Source: JBEKJU01 sp050011095 (lineage in GTDB: Bacteria; Desulfobacterota; Syntrophorhabdia; Syntrophorhabdales; WCHB1-27). Taken from it: a stretch of 6,926 nucleotides of DNA. The translations under genes were made by a program, and so were the position numbers. The first letter of the stretch is position 1. Each line of letters opens with the position of its first letter. The stretch spans positions 1 through 6,926 of the forward strand of contig JBEKJU010000237.1 of the NCBI GenBank assembly GCA_050011095.1, in the 5' to 3' direction. Below, in pieces: positions 5,769 through 6,926 of the stretch. Below the pieces are notes generated by a model. It was given only the letters and a program-made list of their open reading frames with translations. It was not told the DNA's origin and ran no database searches.

Positions 5769-6769
5769 GCAGGGAGGAAAGGGACGTCATCGTTTTTCTT
5801 GAGACGTCGGGGGAGACGAGAGGGGATATCAACCGGGGACTCCTTACCGAGGGCAGGAGGATAGCCGACCTTCTCGGGGGAGGCCTGTCCGCGATGGTTC
5901 TGGGAGGTCCACCGGAGGAGCTTCCAATGATCGGGGAATTCGGCGCCTCCCCAATCTATCAGGTGGAGGGGAGCGGGCTTTCCGATTACCGAGGCGACGT
6001 TTACGCGCATGCGGCAAAAGATGCGCTCGCACGGCTGCCTTTCAGGCTTCTTCTCCTCGCCGATTCCGACAGGGGCAGGGAGCTTGGACCGCGTATCGCC
6101 GCACACCTCGGCAATGCGGCAGTGACGGCCTGTGTCGGCATAGACGTGAGAGACGGCCGTCTCGTCTACGTGCACCCCCTTTTCGGGGGCTGGCTGGAGC
6201 AGGAGGTCCTCTTTTCCCAGCCTTTCCATGAGGTGGCGACCATACGGCCCGACGCGCTCGACAAAAAGGAAATGGCGGGGAGAACCCCGGCCGAGGTTAT
6301 TGTCCTCCAGGTGGAGACCCCTCCCGGTCTCCCAGGCCTCACCCCCCTCGGGATTATCCCACCCGATTACCGGACCGCCGACATCCTCGACGCCAGGCGG
6401 GTTATCGGGGTGGGTTCCGGCTGCGCCGATCCGAAGCTCCTCGATCTGGTCGAAGAGCTTACCCATCTGCTCGAGGGCGCCCTCGGCACCACCCGCCCTG
6501 TGGTCGACGACGGGTATCTCCCGAAAGAGAGGATGATCGGACAGACAGGCAAGACAATACTGCCCGAGCTTTACCTTGCCCTGGGAATATCAGGCTCTCC
6601 CCATCACGTGGCGGGGATTCAGCAGGCCGGGACGGTCCTGTCCGTCAACCGGGACCAAAGGGCGGCTATTTTCAACGTCTCCGATGTCGGCTTCGTGGGC
6701 GACCTGCAAGCCGTTCTTCCGAAATTGATCGATCGTATGAAACGGTATCGGGATGAAGGTCATCTATGA
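5765..6769 (+). CDS. etfA: Electron transfer flavoprotein alpha subunit (EtfA/FixB-like)
   Basis: EtfA is the FAD-carrying subunit of the soluble heterodimer that moves electrons from flavin dehydrogenases to ETF:quinone oxidoreductase. The protein is 334 residues, normal for the family. The N-terminal alpha/beta domain (about 6-185) is divergent. The C-terminal FAD domain is clear: TTRPVVDDGYLPKER (242-256), IGQTGKTILPELYLALGISG (258-277) and AIFNVSDVGFVGDL (301-314). Where most EtfA proteins read GAIQH after GIS, this one reads GSPHH (277-281); the His is kept and the Gln has become His280. The start ATG overlaps the previous stop (ATGA), with an AAGAAAGG Shine-Dalgarno region just before. 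The next gene again starts at an ATGA. No etfB (FixA) is present in the window, although etfB and etfA are normally adjacent; it may lie downstream or elsewhere. Placement between an OYE/TMADH-like enzyme and a FixC-like protein argues for one electron chain. Confidence 0.9.
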   Translation: MSREERDVIVFLETSGETRGDINRGLLTEGRRIADLLGGGLSAMVLGGPPEELPMIGEFGASPIYQVEGSGLSDYRGDVYAHAAKDALARLPFRLLLLADSDRGRELGPRIAAHLGNAAVTACVGIDVRDGRLVYVHPLFGGWLEQEVLFSQPFHEVATIRPDALDKKEMAGRTPAEVIVLQVETPPGLPGLTPLGIIPPDYRTADILDARRVIGVGSGCADPKLLDLVEELTHLLEGALGTTRPVVDDGYLPKERMIGQTGKTILPELYLALGISGSPHHVAGIQQAGTVLSVNRDQRAAIFNVSDVGFVGDLQAVLPKLIDRMKRYRDEGHL

Positions 6770-6926
6770 ACGCGTATGATGCAATTGTGGTGGGCGCTGG
6801 CCCAGCCGGAACTACGGCCGCGCTGAGGATGGCCCAAAAGGGGCTGAGGGTGCTTCTCGTCGAGCGCGGCGATGTGCCGGGGGCGAAGAACATGTTCGGG
6901 GGAATGGTCCCCCACTGCCCTATCGC
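6766..6926 (+). CDS. fixC: FixC-like ETF:quinone oxidoreductase family flavoprotein, N-terminal part
   Basis: Only the first 53 complete codons are in the window; the gene runs off the right edge. The protein begins MNAYDAIVVGAGPAGTTAAL, with the FAD dinucleotide-binding GxGxxG at 10-15. The acidic end of the second strand (LVERGD, 31-36) follows, then PGAKNMFGGMVPH (38-50), which matches the P-G-x-K-N-x-x-G-G signature typical of FixC and ETF:quinone oxidoreductase-like proteins. Members accept electrons from reduced ETF and pass them, often with a FixX ferredoxin, to membrane quinone. The start overlaps the etfA stop (ATGA), with AAGG 6 bases upstream. FixC differs from other FAD-dependent monooxygenase-like relatives mainly beyond the part seen here, so the subfamily rests on this short signature and on the adjacent etfA. 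Confidence 0.8.
   Translation, partial: MNAYDAIVVGAGPAGTTAALRMAQKGLRVLLVERGDVPGAKNMFGGMVPHCPI

Noticed and set aside
5744..6466. Minus-strand ORF of 240 codons opposite etfA
   Set aside because: It lies entirely opposite conserved coding sequence and has no motif.
1..6926. tRNA/rRNA genes, CRISPR arrays, insertion sequences, direct repeats
   Set aside because: Coding sequence fills nearly the whole window. Apart from the terminator inverted repeat I saw no repeat array, transposase or cloverleaf-like segment by eye.

Overview
The window carries a compact, entirely plus-strand gene cluster from a bacterium of moderately high G+C content. Its centre is a mycofactocin biosynthesis locus (mftA-mftB-mftC). 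The mftA peptide is only 43 residues and ends in the diagnostic DGxCGVY-type tail. The order seen here is mftABC, then an OYE/FadH-type flavoprotein, then etfA, then a fixC-like gene. This is not the mycobacterial mftABCDEF layout. An ETF/ETF-quinone oxidoreductase setting suggests a respiring or syntrophic bacterium outside the Actinobacteria, such as a deltaproteobacterial-type or Firmicutes-type anaerobe. That taxonomic guess is inference only.

Layout. Positions 1-1293 encode a major facilitator superfamily transporter. It runs directly into a zinc-dependent medium-chain alcohol dehydrogenase (1313-2269) whose first ~30 residues are missing. In-frame ADH sequence, including the first catalytic-zinc cysteine, continues upstream to about 1226-1238 without a start codon and overlaps the transporter's tail in another frame. 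This looks like a deletion or an assembly join. A perfect 17-bp inverted repeat (2281-2319) closes this first unit. After a 42-nt gap comes a tightly coupled operon: mftA (2362-2493), mftB (2527-2781, GTG start), mftC (2759-3826, TTG start), the flavoprotein (3810-5768), etfA (5765-6769) and a partial fixC-like gene (6766 to the window end). From mftB onward every gene overlaps the next (23, 17, 4 and 4 nt). No stretch over 300 bases lacks a gene; the largest gap is 92 bases (2270-2361).

How the genes may work together. MftB should present the MftA tail to the radical-SAM enzyme MftC, which decarboxylates and cross-links the terminal Val-Tyr, giving the precursor of the redox cofactor mycofactocin. 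Mycofactocin is known as the external electron acceptor for dehydrogenases that hold NAD(P) tightly; the ADH upstream resembles that type. The three downstream flavoproteins form a plausible electron chain: FMN/Fe-S/OYE enzyme to ETF to quinone. They may re-oxidise mycofactocinol, or couple a mycofactocin-dependent oxidation to the membrane. mftD, mftE, mftF, mftG and etfB are not in the window. The two most unusual sequence points are the OYE-type protein's Cys-to-Asp change in its iron-sulfur motif and the MFS/ADH junction.
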